Assembly (NCBI GenBank): GCA_040758525.1
Contig: JBFLVQ010000064.1
Span: forward strand, 1-23,991
Direction of reading: 5' to 3'
DNA from: JBFLVQ01 sp040758525
GTDB lineage: Bacteria; Acidobacteriota; Blastocatellia; Chloracidobacteriales; JADJPF01
Length of the DNA: 23,991 nt
Under the pieces are notes generated by a model. It did not search any database and was not told the DNA's origin. It saw only the letters and a list, made by a program, of their open reading frames with translations. Each line of letters begins with the position of its first letter. The first letter of the stretch is position 1. Made by a program: the position numbers and the translations under genes. This document shows positions 15,591-23,154 of this stretch, in pieces.

Positions 15591-16732
15591 TAGCCACCCT
15601 TCTCTTTCTGTTCTTCAGTTTCGCGAATTACTCTTACCTCTTCGGTAATATCGATAGCCACAGGACACCAGGTTATACAACGACCACAACCAACACAGCC
15701 GGTTGTGCCAAATTGATCGATCCAGGTAGCAAGTTTATGTGTCATCCATTGGCGATAACGAGATTTTGTTGATGATCTTATACTACCACCATGAATATAA
15801 GAAAAATCCATCGTAAAACAAGAATCCCATTTTCGCCATCGTTCAGCATGCTCCCCGGTGAGATCGGTAGTATCTTCAACAGTGGTACAAAAACAGGTTG
15901 GACAGACCATTGTACAGTTAGCACAAGTCAAACATCTTGTTGCCACCTCATCCCAACGCTTATGCTCAAGGTTGCGATAGAGTAGCTCCTTGATATTATC
16001 CGTGTTCATAGTACGACCCATACTCTTGGCAGTTTTATCGATAATATCTAAGGCCAATTGGTTATCTTCTACACTAGCCTTTCTATGCGGAGCTTCAGCT
16101 AATATTTCTGCTCCTGCTGCACTACCTACTTCAACAACAAAGTAGTGGTTATCAGCAGTAAGAATCTCTGTTAAAGCGAGATCAAAACCGCTTGATACTT
16201 TTGGCCCCGTATTAACAGAAGCACAGAAGCAGGTACCGCCAGCTCTCGCACAATTAATAGCTAAGATAAAATTCTTCTCACGGCGTGTAGCATAGATCGG
16301 ATCAATATTTTTGTCGTTGATCAAGACACGATCCTGGATCTGTATGGCATGCAGTTCACATGCACGCACACCAATAAAAGCAAACTTTTCTGGTTTCTGC
16401 TTCTCTTCAATAAAATGAAGGCTGTTACCTCTACGCTGCAATTGCCATAGACGAACATTGGGAGGATGTAGAAATCTTTTCCAGGAATAAGGGCCTACCG
16501 TATAACCAAAGAAGGCTTTTTCAGCCGTCTGCTTAATTCGATATGTGCCACCATTCTGCTCATCTATCCATCCAATCGGCAGATCTGAAATTGAAGAGAT
16601 ATCGTCATAGATGATTGCGCCATCACGAATGGTTGGGCCAATAGTTCTATAACCGCTGTTAATTAAAGCTGCCAACAATTTCTCAATATCTTGACTGGCA
16701 ATAACAAAACAATCCTGTAATTGATTCTGCAT
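15590..16732 (-). CDS. Hydrogenase beta subunit, Fe-S electron-transfer protein
   Basis: 380 residues, first gene of the operon. It matches the beta subunit of sulfhydrogenases and group 3b enzymes: a long N-terminal region (VRACELHAIQI; CARAGGTCFC at 161-170, which may also ligate a cluster) and then two [4Fe-4S] ferredoxin-type motifs, CLTCANCTMVC (267-277) and CVGCGRCITWC (346-356). It would pass electrons between the flavin subunit and the small subunit, or to an external acceptor. ATG start at 16732; no strong ribosome binding site is visible upstream. The promoter should lie in the 16733-17017 divergent spacer. Confidence 0.93.
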   Translation of the reverse strand: MQNQLQDCFVIASQDIEKLLAALINSGYRTIGPTIRDGAIIYDDISSISDLPIGWIDEQNGGTYRIKQTAEKAFFGYTVGPYSWKRFLHPPNVRLWQLQRRGNSLHFIEEKQKPEKFAFIGVRACELHAIQIQDRVLINDKNIDPIYATRREKNFILAINCARAGGTCFCASVNTGPKVSSGFDLALTEILTADNHYFVVEVGSAAGAEILAEAPHRKASVEDNQLALDIIDKTAKSMGRTMNTDNIKELLYRNLEHKRWDEVATRCLTCANCTMVCPTCFCTTVEDTTDLTGEHAERWRKWDSCFTMDFSYIHGGSIRSSTKSRYRQWMTHKLATWIDQFGTTGCVGCGRCITWCPVAIDITEEVRVIRETEEQKEKGG

Positions 16733-17017
16733 CTATCATGAGCTTTCTAATGATTGAGTTATGTATAGATCTATTTTTACCTCTATTAATTGATAATGCA
16801 ACAAGTGTACCCCCTATAAACTTACCTTTAAATGTAAATTTCTCTACTTATAAAGTTGCTGATGGGAAATTTTCACCATCAGTTGAGGAAAATTACTTAA
16901 CGAATAGTTGATCCACCCAATTTTAATGATGGATCTATACATTCTAGCAAGTGGTATATATGTTGCACTCGTATGGTTGAAGTTTTGATATTGAAACAGA
17001 TGACAAGGAGAAAGTAT
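16733..17017. promoter_or_regulatory. Divergent spacer between hydrogenase operon and M48 peptidase gene
   Basis: 285 bases that must hold the promoters for the 10-kb hydrogenase operon (leftward) and the peptidase gene (rightward). It is strongly AT-rich. On the minus strand, TTGCAT followed 16 bases later by TAAAAA is a weak candidate -35/-10 pair for the operon; I cannot assign start sites with confidence. An inverted repeat at 16859-16882 is listed separately. No gene is seen here. Confidence 0.4.
16859..16882. promoter_or_regulatory. Inverted repeat, possible operator
   Basis: CTGATGG (16859-16865) and CCATCAG (16876-16882) are perfect 7-base inverted arms around a 10-base AT-rich centre. 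It is about 130 bases upstream of the hydrogenase beta-subunit start and about 135 bases upstream of the peptidase start, a good position for a binding site of a dimeric regulator. A short hairpin in a leader RNA is the alternative. Confidence 0.3.
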
Positions 17018-18436
17018 ATGTGGAAGTTCATACTAGTATTTGGTCTCTCCTTATCGCTTATTGTATCAAATCAACCTACTATTATTGCTCATTCTTCTTC
17101 TTCAGTCTCGCTTAATGATTTGGTAAAAAAACCTTATCTTGAATTACTAGAATTAAATTTAATAACCGCCCCTTCTAAAAAGGAGATAGACGATTTCAAA
17201 CAACACCTTGAAGCGGAGAAAGAGCGTGAGAAGAATAGTTTGAAACAGGATGAGAAGCAACTTAAGAAGCAGCGTGATCAGTTGCGTAAGCAGCTTGCCG
17301 AACTTAATAAACGTACCTCGTATGATACTGTAGAGATAGAGAAAGAGCGTCGAGCACTACATTGCCATATTCTCAAACTCGAGCATGAGATAGCCCAAAA
17401 ACAGACCGAGCGAACTCATGGTGTAGCTGTCGTTTATGACAATATGATGGCCAAATTGGATCTTATTCAACATTGGCCAGCAAAAAGAAGAGGGATAGCA
17501 ACTACTCTTGCTGCCGGACTAGCACGTGAACGCCGATATGGTGATGTTGAAGATATTGGTATTCGCGAAATAGGTAAAGGACAAGAGAATGATATCAGGC
17601 TAGGAGAAGAGGCTATTCAACAGCTAAAAGCTCAGGGATTGATGCCACCTGAGCTTGAGAATAAAGAGCTAAAGGATTACATACAACAATTGGCGGAAAC
17701 AATAGCAGCTAGTTCAGATCTTAAAATTCCAATCCGAGTTACTCTATTGGATAGTGACGAGATCAACGCTTTTGCATTACCAGGAGGATTTCTATTTATT
17801 AATAGAGGGCTGATAGAAAAGGCAGAAACTGAATCAGAGTTGGTAGGAGTAATGGCACATGAAATTGCCCATATATCAGCTCGTCACGGTGCAAAGCTAA
17901 TGAAACGGGCTACAATTGCTAGCATATTCTATCAAGCGGCGCAAATGGCTGCATTAATTCTCACAGGCGGAACTGCCGGGATCGGTATATACTACGCATT
18001 GCAATATGGCTTCTTTGGATTAGGTATGGTGCTCGAACTCTCCTTATTAGGTGTGAGTAGAGAGTATGAGACCGAAGCAGATCAACTTGGCGTACAGTAT
18101 GCTTGGCATGCTGGATATGATCCAAGAGGCTTTATTACATTTTTCGATAAGATGGCAAGCGAGAAAGGTTATATCAAATCGGCTAGCTTCTTTCGAACTC
18201 ATCCACCATTCTTTGATCGCATCGTAAGCACATTTGCAGAGATCGAATTTCTACCCAAGAAAGAAGAGTTGAAAGTTGATACAAGTACATTTCAGCAAGC
18301 AAAGCAGCAGCTTAAAGAGTTTAGAAAAGAGATTAAGCCAGAAAAACGGCCTATGCTCAAGCGAGTACCTGAATGTGATGAAGAAAAGGTTAAGCTGTCT
18401 CTAATTGAGATAGACGCGAGAGGGTCTGGTAGGTAG
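17018..18436 (+). CDS. Secreted M48-family zinc metallopeptidase with coiled-coil N-terminus
   Basis: 472 residues from the ATG at 17018, chosen because AAGGAG (17005-17010) is 7 bases upstream and the product then begins with a signal peptide (MWKFILVFGLSLSLIV). Residues about 45-130 are highly charged and heptad-like (EKEREKNSLKQDEKQLKKQ), predicting a coiled coil. The peptidase domain (about 185-400) has HEIAH (His281, Glu282, His285) and SREYETEAD, with Glu351 as the expected third zinc ligand. A hydrophobic region between them (about 300-345) may insert in a membrane. Family members act in protein quality control in the envelope. The 3' end overlaps the convergent patatin gene by 47 bases. 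Confidence 0.9.
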   Translation: MWKFILVFGLSLSLIVSNQPTIIAHSSSSVSLNDLVKKPYLELLELNLITAPSKKEIDDFKQHLEAEKEREKNSLKQDEKQLKKQRDQLRKQLAELNKRTSYDTVEIEKERRALHCHILKLEHEIAQKQTERTHGVAVVYDNMMAKLDLIQHWPAKRRGIATTLAAGLARERRYGDVEDIGIREIGKGQENDIRLGEEAIQQLKAQGLMPPELENKELKDYIQQLAETIAASSDLKIPIRVTLLDSDEINAFALPGGFLFINRGLIEKAETESELVGVMAHEIAHISARHGAKLMKRATIASIFYQAAQMAALILTGGTAGIGIYYALQYGFFGLGMVLELSLLGVSREYETEADQLGVQYAWHAGYDPRGFITFFDKMASEKGYIKSASFFRTHPPFFDRIVSTFAEIEFLPKKEELKVDTSTFQQAKQQLKEFRKEIKPEKRPMLKRVPECDEEKVKLSLIEIDARGSGR

Positions 18437-19148
18437 CTTCTTCTCCAATTGCGATCATACGTTTGATAGCAGTGTTTCCTGGTAGATAACCGATTGCTGG
18501 TATGTAGGGTTGAATAAGTATATGAGTATTGTCAATGGCAAGCCGGTAATGCTGAGGATAGAAGCGACTAGTACGCGGACTGGCTGGTTTACATCCAATT
18601 CTACGTAGCACAGAACTGAGTTCCCAAACATCGGAGGAAATAACGATCTCTGCGCCTAATTCACGGCAGTTTATTGCTGGCAGCACACAGGCCATTCCGC
18701 CATCTTTAAGTAGTTGTCCCTCACGTAGAACAGGCCGACGCAGAAAGCGTATTGAGCAGCTAGCACTAATTGCTGAAGCCAGCTTTCCGCTGCTGATAGC
18801 GATGGCCTGTTTGGATGGTAAGACTGTAGCAATAGCGGCAAAAGGGAGTTCTAGCTGTGCAAAGCTTTCTGGTAGATATTTCTGACAGAAACGTTCCAGT
18901 GTAGCGCCATGTAATAGACTTGGCCAGAAGATCGATTGCGCCATCTCAGCCAGGTCACGCCATCCTAAGCCGGCAGCTAGCGCTGCGCCGATAATACTAC
19001 CTACGCTTGTGCCAGTCACAACCGAAGGTTTTATACCAACTTCAGTCAATGCCTTTATTACACCAATATGAGCCAGACCACGTACTGAACCGCCACTAAG
19101 CGCCAGTCCTATACGACGTGAGTGAAGTTTATCAAAGCGACTTTGCAT
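18390..19148 (-). CDS. Patatin-like phospholipase (RssA type)
   Basis: 252 residues. Hydrolase of acyl esters with a Ser-Asp dyad. Motifs: oxyanion hole GGSVRGLAHIGV (19-30), nucleophile elbow GTSVG with Ser48, and DGG with Asp149. There is no signal peptide or membrane segment, so it is cytosolic or peripheral. The short length fits the bacterial RssA group rather than secreted toxins of the ExoU type. Its C-terminal coding end overlaps the last 47 bases of the peptidase gene on the other strand. A 170-base spacer separates its start from the divergent aldo/keto reductase gene. Confidence 0.9.
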   Translation of the reverse strand: MQSRFDKLHSRRIGLALSGGSVRGLAHIGVIKALTEVGIKPSVVTGTSVGSIIGAALAAGLGWRDLAEMAQSIFWPSLLHGATLERFCQKYLPESFAQLELPFAAIATVLPSKQAIAISSGKLASAISASCSIRFLRRPVLREGQLLKDGGMACVLPAINCRELGAEIVISSDVWELSSVLRRIGCKPASPRTSRFYPQHYRLAIDNTHILIQPYIPAIGYLPGNTAIKRMIAIGEEATYQTLSRLSQLETA

Positions 19149-19318
19149 AGGAATGAATTATATAACTCAAACTATGTGAATTGAAAGTGAGACTGCAAAT
19201 AGCCGAACGGTTACATCTCAACTTATTTGCGAAATGTACTGAATATAGATCTTCGTCCTGCTGACTCACCATGTAACTTATATTTACTGTTCTTATCTGA
19301 GGATGGTAAGATGATTGA

Positions 19319-20155
19319 ATGCCAGATAAACAAACCTTATCTATACCTGACTTCTTTTACGGTACTGCCTGGAAGGAAGATCGCACTACAGCCCTGACGG
19401 AACTTGCGCTTCGTATGGGTTTTCGTGGGATCGATACGGCCAATCAGCGACGACACTACTTTGAAGCTGGAGTTGGTGAAGGGTTAACAGCCGCTTATCG
19501 TGCTGGGATCGTAAAGCGCACAGATCTGTTTCTACAAACGAAATTCACTTATCAGCGTGGTCAAGATCATCGATTGCCTTATGATCCAACAGCAAGCCTT
19601 TCTCTACAAGTAGCTCAGTCGCTGAGTAGTTCACTCGAACATCTAGAAACTGACCAGGTTGACAGTTATGTATTACATGGACCTTCCTCAGGCTATGGCT
19701 GGACCGATGCAGATGCCGAGGTTTGGGAAGCGATGAGGAAAGAGCGCGAGGCAGGTCGCACACATCTGCTTGGCGTTAGCAATGTTTCTATAAATCACCT
19801 AGAGCAGATGGTCGCCATTCATAATGAAATTCCGACATTTGTACAAAATCGCTGTTTTGCTCGTTTCGGTTGGGACCGTGAAGTCAGATCCTTTTGCCGA
19901 GAGCGAGGAATAATTTATCAAGGGTTTTCGCTTTTAACAGCAAATGTGGAAGTATTACGCCACCCATTGATCAATAATGTTGCAGCCCAGCTTCATGCTA
20001 CTCCAGCCCAGGTGGTGTTTGCCTATGCGCGTGCAATTGGAATATTGCCGTTGACCGGCACCACCGATCCGGAGCATATGAAGCAAGACCTAGACAGCCT
20101 AAGTCTGGTGCTCCCAGCAGAGGTGGTGCCAGTAATCGAATCCATCGCTGGCTAA
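19319..20155 (+). CDS. Aldo/keto reductase
   Basis: 278 residues, normal for the NAD(P)H-dependent aldo/keto reductase (beta/alpha)8 barrel. The catalytic tetrad can be placed: Asp39 (GFRGIDTANQ), a tyrosine in RRHYFEAGVG (Tyr47), Lys75 (FLQTKFTY) and His120 (YVLHGP). The C-terminal ILPLTGTTDPEHMKQDL resembles the cofactor-phosphate-binding segment. The spacing from Asp39 to the tyrosine is longer than in classic members (usually five residues) but matches a known subfamily reading IDTANQR. Substrate unknown. The ribosome binding site is weak (GAGG well upstream). Confidence 0.88.
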   Translation: MPDKQTLSIPDFFYGTAWKEDRTTALTELALRMGFRGIDTANQRRHYFEAGVGEGLTAAYRAGIVKRTDLFLQTKFTYQRGQDHRLPYDPTASLSLQVAQSLSSSLEHLETDQVDSYVLHGPSSGYGWTDADAEVWEAMRKEREAGRTHLLGVSNVSINHLEQMVAIHNEIPTFVQNRCFARFGWDREVRSFCRERGIIYQGFSLLTANVEVLRHPLINNVAAQLHATPAQVVFAYARAIGILPLTGTTDPEHMKQDLDSLSLVLPAEVVPVIESIAG

Positions 20156-20169
20156 TTTAACACGTGCCA

Positions 20170-20250
20170 TCACATTGCCCAATAGGCTTCTGTAAGCTCT
20201 GTAACGAAGTCCTCAAAGCGTGTTGGTGTCGTGTTTCCAGAATTTCGCCC
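20170..20250 (-). pseudogene. Possible C-terminal remnant of an oxidoreductase
   Basis: On the minus strand an open stretch ends in TGA (20172-20170) and reads TTPTRFEDFVTELTEAYWAM at its end. This looks like the C-terminal helix of NmrA/SDR-type NAD(P)-binding proteins (the pattern ...PxSFEDFAxxxxxAW). The frame is closed upstream by a TAA (20253-20251) and no larger domain is readable. Suggests a decayed gene behind the aldo/keto reductase; based on composition and one motif only. Confidence 0.25.
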
Positions 20251-20308
20251 TTACAACACAAAGAAGATGTCACGTTAAGATACTATGGTTGAATAGTGCG
20301 GTTAGTTT

Positions 20309-20593
20309 CTACAACATATCGAACATCTGGCTTCGTTTATCGATCAATCGTTTCAGCTTCATTGTTTCAACATCAATAGATGATGAAGCATTCTCTTGTA
20401 GCTGCTGCGCTAATAATCCAGTGCTAATGCTCGATTCTTCAGTTTTACTCAATTTGTTAGTATCGTCAAACTCACTAACTGGAGAAACTTTCAAGGTATC
20501 AGCCGGTGTCTCAATTGATCGGTTAGGCGAATTATCTAAAGAGGTTAATGAAAGATCTTGAGCACTTATATTATTATCGATGCGGTCTACCAT
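20309..20593 (-). CDS. Small hydrophilic protein of unknown function
   Basis: 94 residues, rich in Ser, Asp and Leu, with no cysteine, no signal and no membrane segment. It looks largely disordered for residues 1-60, followed by a predicted helix (SSIDVETMKLKRLIDKRSQMF). AGGAG is present upstream but 13 bases from the ATG, longer than ideal. The overall plan (disordered N-terminus, then SxxDxxxxxxLKxLI) is faintly like an anti-sigma-28 FlgM cut short at its C-terminus, but no flagellar gene is near and I would not assign this. It could also be non-coding. Confidence 0.45.
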   Translation of the reverse strand: MVDRIDNNISAQDLSLTSLDNSPNRSIETPADTLKVSPVSEFDDTNKLSKTEESSISTGLLAQQLQENASSSIDVETMKLKRLIDKRSQMFDML

Positions 20594-20753
20594 AATTTCT
20601 TGTTAACTCCTATTGGTCTATTCTTGGCAGAGCTTTAAACCCCATTGACTTATTATTGGTTAGTTTAATTATCGGGTTGCGTTCAAGATAGGTTGCTGAA
20701 TTAGTAATGGGACTGACTTACCGCCCTGTCCTAGCAGAGTTAATAAGTTAAGA

Positions 20754-20828
20754 TCGGGGTGGGTGGATTTGAACCACCGGCCTCACGGCCCCCAGCCGTA
20801 CGCTCTTGACCAACTGAGCTACACCCCG
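20754..20828 (-). tRNA. tRNA-Pro (anticodon GGG)
   Basis: 75 nt. Acceptor CGGGGTG/CACCCCG pairs perfectly; the D stem GCTC/GAGC, the anticodon stem-loop TACGG-CTGGGGG-CCGTG and the T arm GGTGG-TTCAAAT-CCACC are all regular. Anticodon GGG reads CCC/CCU proline codons. Discriminator A; CCA is not encoded. Last tRNA of the minus-strand cluster. Confidence 0.93.
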
Positions 20829-20855
20829 AGATAGACCTTAAAATTAAATTCTTGA

Positions 20856-20938
20856 CGGAGAGTGAGAGAATCGAACTCTCAAGCGCTTGCGCGCGGCAGT
20901 ATTCCAAACTGCTGCCCTACCAATTAGGCGGACTCTCC
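20856..20938 (-). tRNA. tRNA-Ser (anticodon GGA)
   Basis: 83 nt. Acceptor GGAGAGT/ACTCTCC, anticodon stem-loop GCAGT-TTGGAAT-ACTGC, long variable arm (CGCGCGCAAGCGCTT) and T arm GAGAG-TTCGATT-CTCTC. The long variable arm and discriminator G identify a serine tRNA. Anticodon GGA reads UCC/UCU. CCA is not encoded. Confidence 0.93.
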
Positions 20939-20944
20939 TTATCA

Positions 20945-21028
20945 CGGAGGCGGTAGGAGTTGAACCTACACAAGCACTTAAGCCCGACGGTTTAGTAGAC
21001 CGCTGCCATACCATTAGGCGACGCCTCC
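20945..21028 (-). tRNA. tRNA-Ser with anticodon ACT
   Basis: 84 nt. Perfect acceptor GGAGGCG/CGCCTCC; D arm GCCTAATGGTATGGC, like its serine neighbour; T arm GTAGG-TTCAACT-CCTAC; long variable arm; discriminator G. The anticodon stem-loop is GCGGT-CTACTAA-ACCGT. Bacterial tRNA-Ser(GCT) normally has CTGCTAA here, so position 34 is A instead of G, giving anticodon ACT for AGU codons. Everything else looks functional. Six bases separate it from tRNA-Ser(GGA). CCA is not encoded. Confidence 0.88.
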
Positions 21029-21034
21029 AGAAGA

Positions 21035-21118
21035 TGCAGGTGGAAGGAATCGAACCTTCTCTCCTCACAAAGAGGAACGGTTTTACAGACCGCCTGCCGG
21101 CCCACCGACGACACCTGC
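21035..21118 (-). tRNA. tRNA-Tyr (anticodon GTA)
   Basis: 84 nt. Acceptor GCAGGTG/CACCTGC, anticodon stem-loop GCGGT-CTGTAAA-ACCGT, bacterial-type long variable arm (TCCTCTTTGTGAGGAGA) and T arm GAAGG-TTCGATT-CCTTC, discriminator A. Class II architecture with GTA is diagnostic of bacterial tRNA-Tyr. First of the four-tRNA transcript; CCA is not encoded. Confidence 0.94.
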
Positions 21119-21465
21119 TTATGAAAACTTATTGTGAGAAGTTTTTATCACTCTCACACCAGCTCCCAAGGCAGTATCTGTGCCAAACCTGGCTTAATCC
21201 TTTTGATAATTTTAACTGCTTTAAGATCAATGAGATTGCTCTTCTTAGAGAGGTTTTATAGTTAGCAGTGGTAAATTAATATAGCTTAACAGCGATCTAT
21301 TTATAAGTTAATCTAGGCAACAAATTAGCATTGCTCCTAATAAGCTGTTAGACCAAAGCATATTATGCCTTTATAAACACCTGCTAGCTTATAAAAATTC
21401 TCCTGTAAATTCTGAAAACTTTTATCCCGCTCTGGCGTCTATTATCTTTGTAAAGGAGATACCCA
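21119..21465. other. 347-base spacer between the tRNA cluster and the 60-codon gene
   Basis: No convincing gene. It must hold the promoter of the leftward tRNA cluster and that of the rightward small gene. An inverted repeat (21133-21158) lies just upstream of tRNA-Tyr. A 46-codon frame from 21121 has no ribosome binding site. The stretch from 21262 to 21440 is very AT-rich and shows nothing else I can name. Confidence 0.5.
21133..21158. promoter_or_regulatory. Inverted repeat upstream of the tRNA cluster
   Basis: TGTGAGA (21133-21139) and TCTCACA (21152-21158) are perfect 7-base inverted arms with a 12-base centre, ending 15 bases from the 5' end of tRNA-Tyr. It could be a processing hairpin in the tRNA leader or a protein-binding site in the promoter. 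Confidence 0.25.
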
Positions 21466-21648
21466 ATGATCGAAATTGACATACAAGAGCAGAATGATAC
21501 CGACTTGTCTATCAACCTACCAAACTATTTGCGCTTGGCAGAACAACTACAACTAACCTATATGCCTTTACCCTTATCTGAACTAGATCAAGATCAAGAC
21601 ATTGCTGAGATCAAAGAACTGCTTGCTAACCAAAATAACCTTACCTAA
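21466..21648 (+). CDS. Small acidic protein of unknown function
   Basis: 60 residues with AAGGAG (21453-21458) 7 bases before the ATG, one of the best ribosome binding sites in the window, so translation is likely. The protein is acidic, with no cysteine, signal or membrane segment. A leucine-rich central stretch (LPNYLRLAEQLQLTYMPLPL) is followed by an acidic helix-like tail (DQDQDIAEIKELLANQ). Not recognised. It stands alone between the tRNA spacer and the convergent reductase gene. Confidence 0.6.
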   Translation: MIEIDIQEQNDTDLSINLPNYLRLAEQLQLTYMPLPLSELDQDQDIAEIKELLANQNNLT

Positions 21649-21685
21649 CGATACTAATTACACATTGGTTAAGTTTTGCAGTTCG

Positions 21686-22246
21686 TTAATTTTTTACTCT
21701 ATATAGAAGCTGCACGACGCCATTAGGATGAGGTTTGCATTCAGTCAACTCTAAATTAATTTGCTTGCCAATTTCGCAAAAGAGTGGAATACCTGAGCCA
21801 AGCAAAACTGGATGTACACCTAAACTGATCTCATCAACTACTCCTTCAGCAAACAGGCTTCTTGCTAACCCGCCACCACCCATCAGCCAAATATCTTTGC
21901 CTGGTTGCTTTTTCAGATTTCGAATAAACTCTCCAGCATTTTCCGAGATAATTTTGACATCTTCATCGAGCGGTTTTTTTATCGTACGCGAGAAAACGTA
22001 GCTTTTCATAGAATTGGAAGTGGTTTTGTTTTTTACCTTTTTACTGCTACTTTTCTTATCTCTCTTATTTTGGCTAAGAATAAATTCGTAAGTCTTACGG
22101 CCAATTAAGACCGTATCGATCGATTTAAAAAATGTCGCCATACCGTAATCGCCATCCATAAATAGCCAATCAACGGCACCATTCGAGCGAGCAATAAAAT
22201 TGTCAAGACTGTTAGCAATAAAGTATTTTACTCTGCGCATTTTCAT
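21686..22246 (-). CDS. Dihydrofolate reductase-like (RibD C-terminal domain) protein
   Basis: 186 residues. The N-terminus (KYFIANSLDNFIARSNGAVDWL), FFKSIDTVLIGRKTYEF, and the C-terminal IWLMGGGGLARSLFAEGVVDEI with VHPVLLGSGIPLF are typical of the RibD_C/DHFR-fold reductases (YwjB/YyaP type), which use NAD(P)H; the substrate is usually unknown. A lysine/serine-rich stretch (about residues 61-79) is inserted where family members have a short loop. Two ATG codons (22246 and 22240) both suit the upstream AGGAG; the first is given. It lies 82 bases downstream of the AraC-type gene on the same strand and may be its target. Confidence 0.85.
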   Translation of the reverse strand: MKMRRVKYFIANSLDNFIARSNGAVDWLFMDGDYGMATFFKSIDTVLIGRKTYEFILSQNKRDKKSSSKKVKNKTTSNSMKSYVFSRTIKKPLDEDVKIISENAGEFIRNLKKQPGKDIWLMGGGGLARSLFAEGVVDEISLGVHPVLLGSGIPLFCEIGKQINLELTECKPHPNGVVQLLYRVKN

Positions 22247-22328
22247 TCTTCTCCTACACTTGATTTAACCTGATAATAGGAGTTTAGGTAAAACCATCTT
22301 CTCGTGTCTTGGTGTTTTTTGATATTAG

Positions 22329-23135
22329 TTACAGATGACGCTTCTTCGAGGCTTGACAGTAACCTGGAGGTTTCCTGGTAGCTTTGCTAAACTGTTTGTA
22401 GAAACGGCTCAAATCGTTATAACCAACCTCTTGTGAAACGTCGATTATCTCTTCGCCACTAGCTAATCTAAATGTTGCGTCTGCAATACGCAATTGATGG
22501 CAGTAGGCACTCGGATTTAAACCAAAATCACGAGTAAACTGTCGTGTAAGATGGGCGTGAGTGACGTCAAGCCGTGCTGCAATACGGGCAATGGAAGGTT
22601 GAATTAAATAGTTTTCATCAATAAGCCTTTTGGCTTTAAGTGAAAGCAGAGACGGTGTTGGATTTATTTCAATTGATTGTCGGTTATAACTTGAATCGAG
22701 AATCTCTTTTACTTGCTCTACACTTTTAGGAGTTCCCTTAAAATCTGTTTCAAATATCATAGGAATGGTCATAAACTTTTCTGGCAGGGGTTCTGTTGCC
22801 GCCATTCCTGTCCAATGACCTTTCACATCCTTAACATAAATCTGCATGATAGCGAAAGGCGGATAGAATATTCCAAAACGTTTTATACTCGGACGAATAT
22901 ATTCTTTACCTTTTATAAAAGAGAATTCACCGGCTTCTAATTCAAAGAGTTCTATTAGCCAGGTATTACACATAACAAATATCCTGCTACCAGAACCGTT
23001 AATCTCCACAATATCTTCTATAAGAAAAGTGCCGCTCGATAATAATTCCATCTTACGATGTGATTTTATTGCCGTACTCTCGTTAAGATTAAGCTGCAAA
23101 TCTAATCTGTTTGAGCGAGATTGTTTATTGCTCAT
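22329..23135 (-). CDS. AraC-family transcriptional regulator
   Basis: 268 residues. The N-terminal half (1-160) is a cupin-like region in which I recognise no specific ligand. The C-terminal AraC DNA-binding domain (about 165-260) has two helix-turn-helix units: IARIAARLDVTHAHLTRQF followed by NPSAYCHQLRIADATFRL, and IIDVSQEVGYNDLSRFYKQF ending in RKPPGYC. It probably controls its own gene and the reductase gene downstream; an inverted repeat lies 20-38 bases before its start codon. The ribosome binding site is weak. Confidence 0.88.
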   Translation of the reverse strand: MSNKQSRSNRLDLQLNLNESTAIKSHRKMELLSSGTFLIEDIVEINGSGSRIFVMCNTWLIELFELEAGEFSFIKGKEYIRPSIKRFGIFYPPFAIMQIYVKDVKGHWTGMAATEPLPEKFMTIPMIFETDFKGTPKSVEQVKEILDSSYNRQSIEINPTPSLLSLKAKRLIDENYLIQPSIARIAARLDVTHAHLTRQFTRDFGLNPSAYCHQLRIADATFRLASGEEIIDVSQEVGYNDLSRFYKQFSKATRKPPGYCQASKKRHL

Positions 23136-23154
23136 GTTAATGATTATTTAAGAG

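Noticed and set aside
16973..17017. Earlier ATG for the M48 peptidase at 16973.
   Set aside because: No ribosome binding site, and it would bury the signal peptide; AAGGAG precedes the ATG at 17018.
20220..20561. 113-codon forward frame opposite the small hydrophilic ORF.
   Set aside because: Cysteine/serine/phenylalanine-rich composition typical of antisense frames, and no ribosome binding site.
21121..21261. 46-codon forward frame starting 3 bases after tRNA-Tyr.
   Set aside because: No ribosome binding site and no recognisable composition; likely part of the spacer.
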